A stretch of 64,000 nt of DNA from JBMNIZ01 sp050951405 (lineage in GTDB: Bacteria > Bacillota > DULZ01). Shown here piece by piece: positions 63,587 through 64,000 of the stretch. The stretch is taken from assembly GCA_050951405.1 (NCBI GenBank), contig JBMNIZ010000016.1, forward strand, positions 124,001 through 188,000, in the 5' to 3' direction. The position numbers and the translations under genes are program-made. The notes under the pieces were generated by a model, which saw only the letters and a list, made by a program, of their open reading frames with translations, ran no database searches and was not told where the DNA came from. Position 1 is the first letter of the stretch; the number at the start of each line of letters is the position of its first letter.

Positions 63587-64000
63587 TTAAAAATCGCGAG
63601 GCTTACAAATAATTTCCCTTACTTTCGTCTCAAAAAAGTTGTTGGAATGGGCCGGCCGAATAATAACGGAGGTATCGGCTCCCTCTGAGCTGCCGCCGAT
63701 GGCTACAACATCCTGGCCGTAAGGAACATATCCCGCATCCAAGGCCATCCCCGCTATCTCCACACAAACCTTCAGCCCCTGACCCAACATCCGTAAACTC
63801 ATGGCCACCAACTCCGCCGGGTATAAACCTCCAAACATATTTCGGACAGATCGATCAATGCCGGCCATCAAGTGGGGAGCAGTGAGGATTTTTACCCCTT
63901 TTTCCTCCAGTCTTTTTCTGGTCTCCTTGGCCATTTCATCTTCCCCCGGACCTTTAAAGCCCACATGATGGGTGACGCAAACTATTTTAAATCCCCGGTC
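63587..64000 (-). CDS. Stand-alone pyruvate kinase C-terminal-like protein (partial)
   Basis: Only the C-terminal 137 residues are in the window; the frame is open to the right edge (DRGFKIVCVTHHVGFKGPGEDEM). The pattern GLYPAELVAMSLRMLGQGLKVCVEIAGMALDAG, GQDVVAIGGSSEGADTSVIIRP and KVREIICKPRDF matches a family related to the pyruvate kinase alpha/beta domain without the catalytic barrel. Function unknown; members may bind a phosphorylated effector. Confidence 0.8.
   Translation of the reverse strand, partial: DRGFKIVCVTHHVGFKGPGEDEMAKETRKRLEEKGVKILTAPHLMAGIDRSVRNMFGGLYPAELVAMSLRMLGQGLKVCVEIAGMALDAGYVPYGQDVVAIGGSSEGADTSVIIRPAHSNNFFETKVREIICKPRDF

Overview
The window looks like chromosome of a spore-forming Firmicute of class Clostridia, most likely Peptococcaceae or a close relative. 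The grounds are spore genes (cotJABC, yunB, ytxC), Gram-positive T-box and L20 leaders, AGGAGG-type ribosome sites with many TTG/GTG starts, an anaerobe-style ferredoxin/cytochrome b pair, and the gene order infC-rpmI-rplT-trmH-pheS-pheT-zapA. The genus cannot be fixed from the sequence alone. Nearly all housekeeping genes lie on the minus strand.

Layout. 1-3.9 kb: a BofC-like fragment, heme O synthase, YebC, NadE and CysK. 4.0-5.2 kb: IS30-family copy 1. 5.4-6.5 kb: an orphan ParM-like actin. 6.7-12.7 kb: a complete minus-strand rRNA operon (16S, tRNA-Ile, tRNA-Ala, 23S, 5S) whose 23S gene carries two intervening sequences. 12.8-20.3 kb: yunB, T-box-controlled tyrS, a class A penicillin-binding protein and mutS2; the last three are broken by many one-base frameshifts. 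20.3-28.8 kb: a U32-family protein, a Nif3-like protein, DNA-3-methyladenine glycosylase, zapA, pheT and pheS with a T-box leader. 28.9-34.4 kb: two direct copies of an IS1202/ISNCY-like element bracketing trmH-type methyltransferase, rplT, rpmI and infC. 34.4-41.7 kb: DUF445, ytxC, molbindin, tRNA-Val, lipA, lpdA, a two-P-loop ATPase and a class III aminotransferase. 41.9-45.5 kb: DUF1657, six tRNAs, agmatinase, spermidine synthase and a TrpP-type tryptophan transporter. 45.6-52 kb: IS30 copy 2, a secreted protein, an IS6-like element, a triple-HTH regulator and an IS1634-family element inside a 98-bp direct repeat. 52-58.8 kb: FmdB, YchF, a cytochrome b/iron-sulfur pair, aconitase, a 26-residue membrane ORF and a CAP-domain protein behind a c-di-AMP riboswitch. 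58.9-64 kb: an MFS exporter, a CapA-like lipoprotein, an unknown protein, cotJABC and a partial pyruvate-kinase-C-like gene.

Working together: translation genes (tyrS, pheST, infC-rpmI-rplT, rRNA and tRNAs) sit under classical RNA leaders; speB, speE and perhaps the aminotransferase form a polyamine set; lipA and lpdA make and use lipoyl cofactor; spore genes are scattered throughout. The most unusual signals are (i) four insertion sequences of two families, each lodged 20-27 bp upstream of an intact sigma-A promoter in a fixed orientation; (ii) a run of GAG/TAG triplets over the trpP start that looks like a TRAP-binding site; (iii) the 98-bp duplication around the IS1634 element; (iv) the two 23S intervening sequences; (v) the orphan actin with repeated GGTCCTAT motifs; and (vi) the 26-residue membrane peptide with a consensus promoter. 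Many single-base frameshifts, several in homopolymers and concentrated at 14-20 kb, suggest residual sequencing error.
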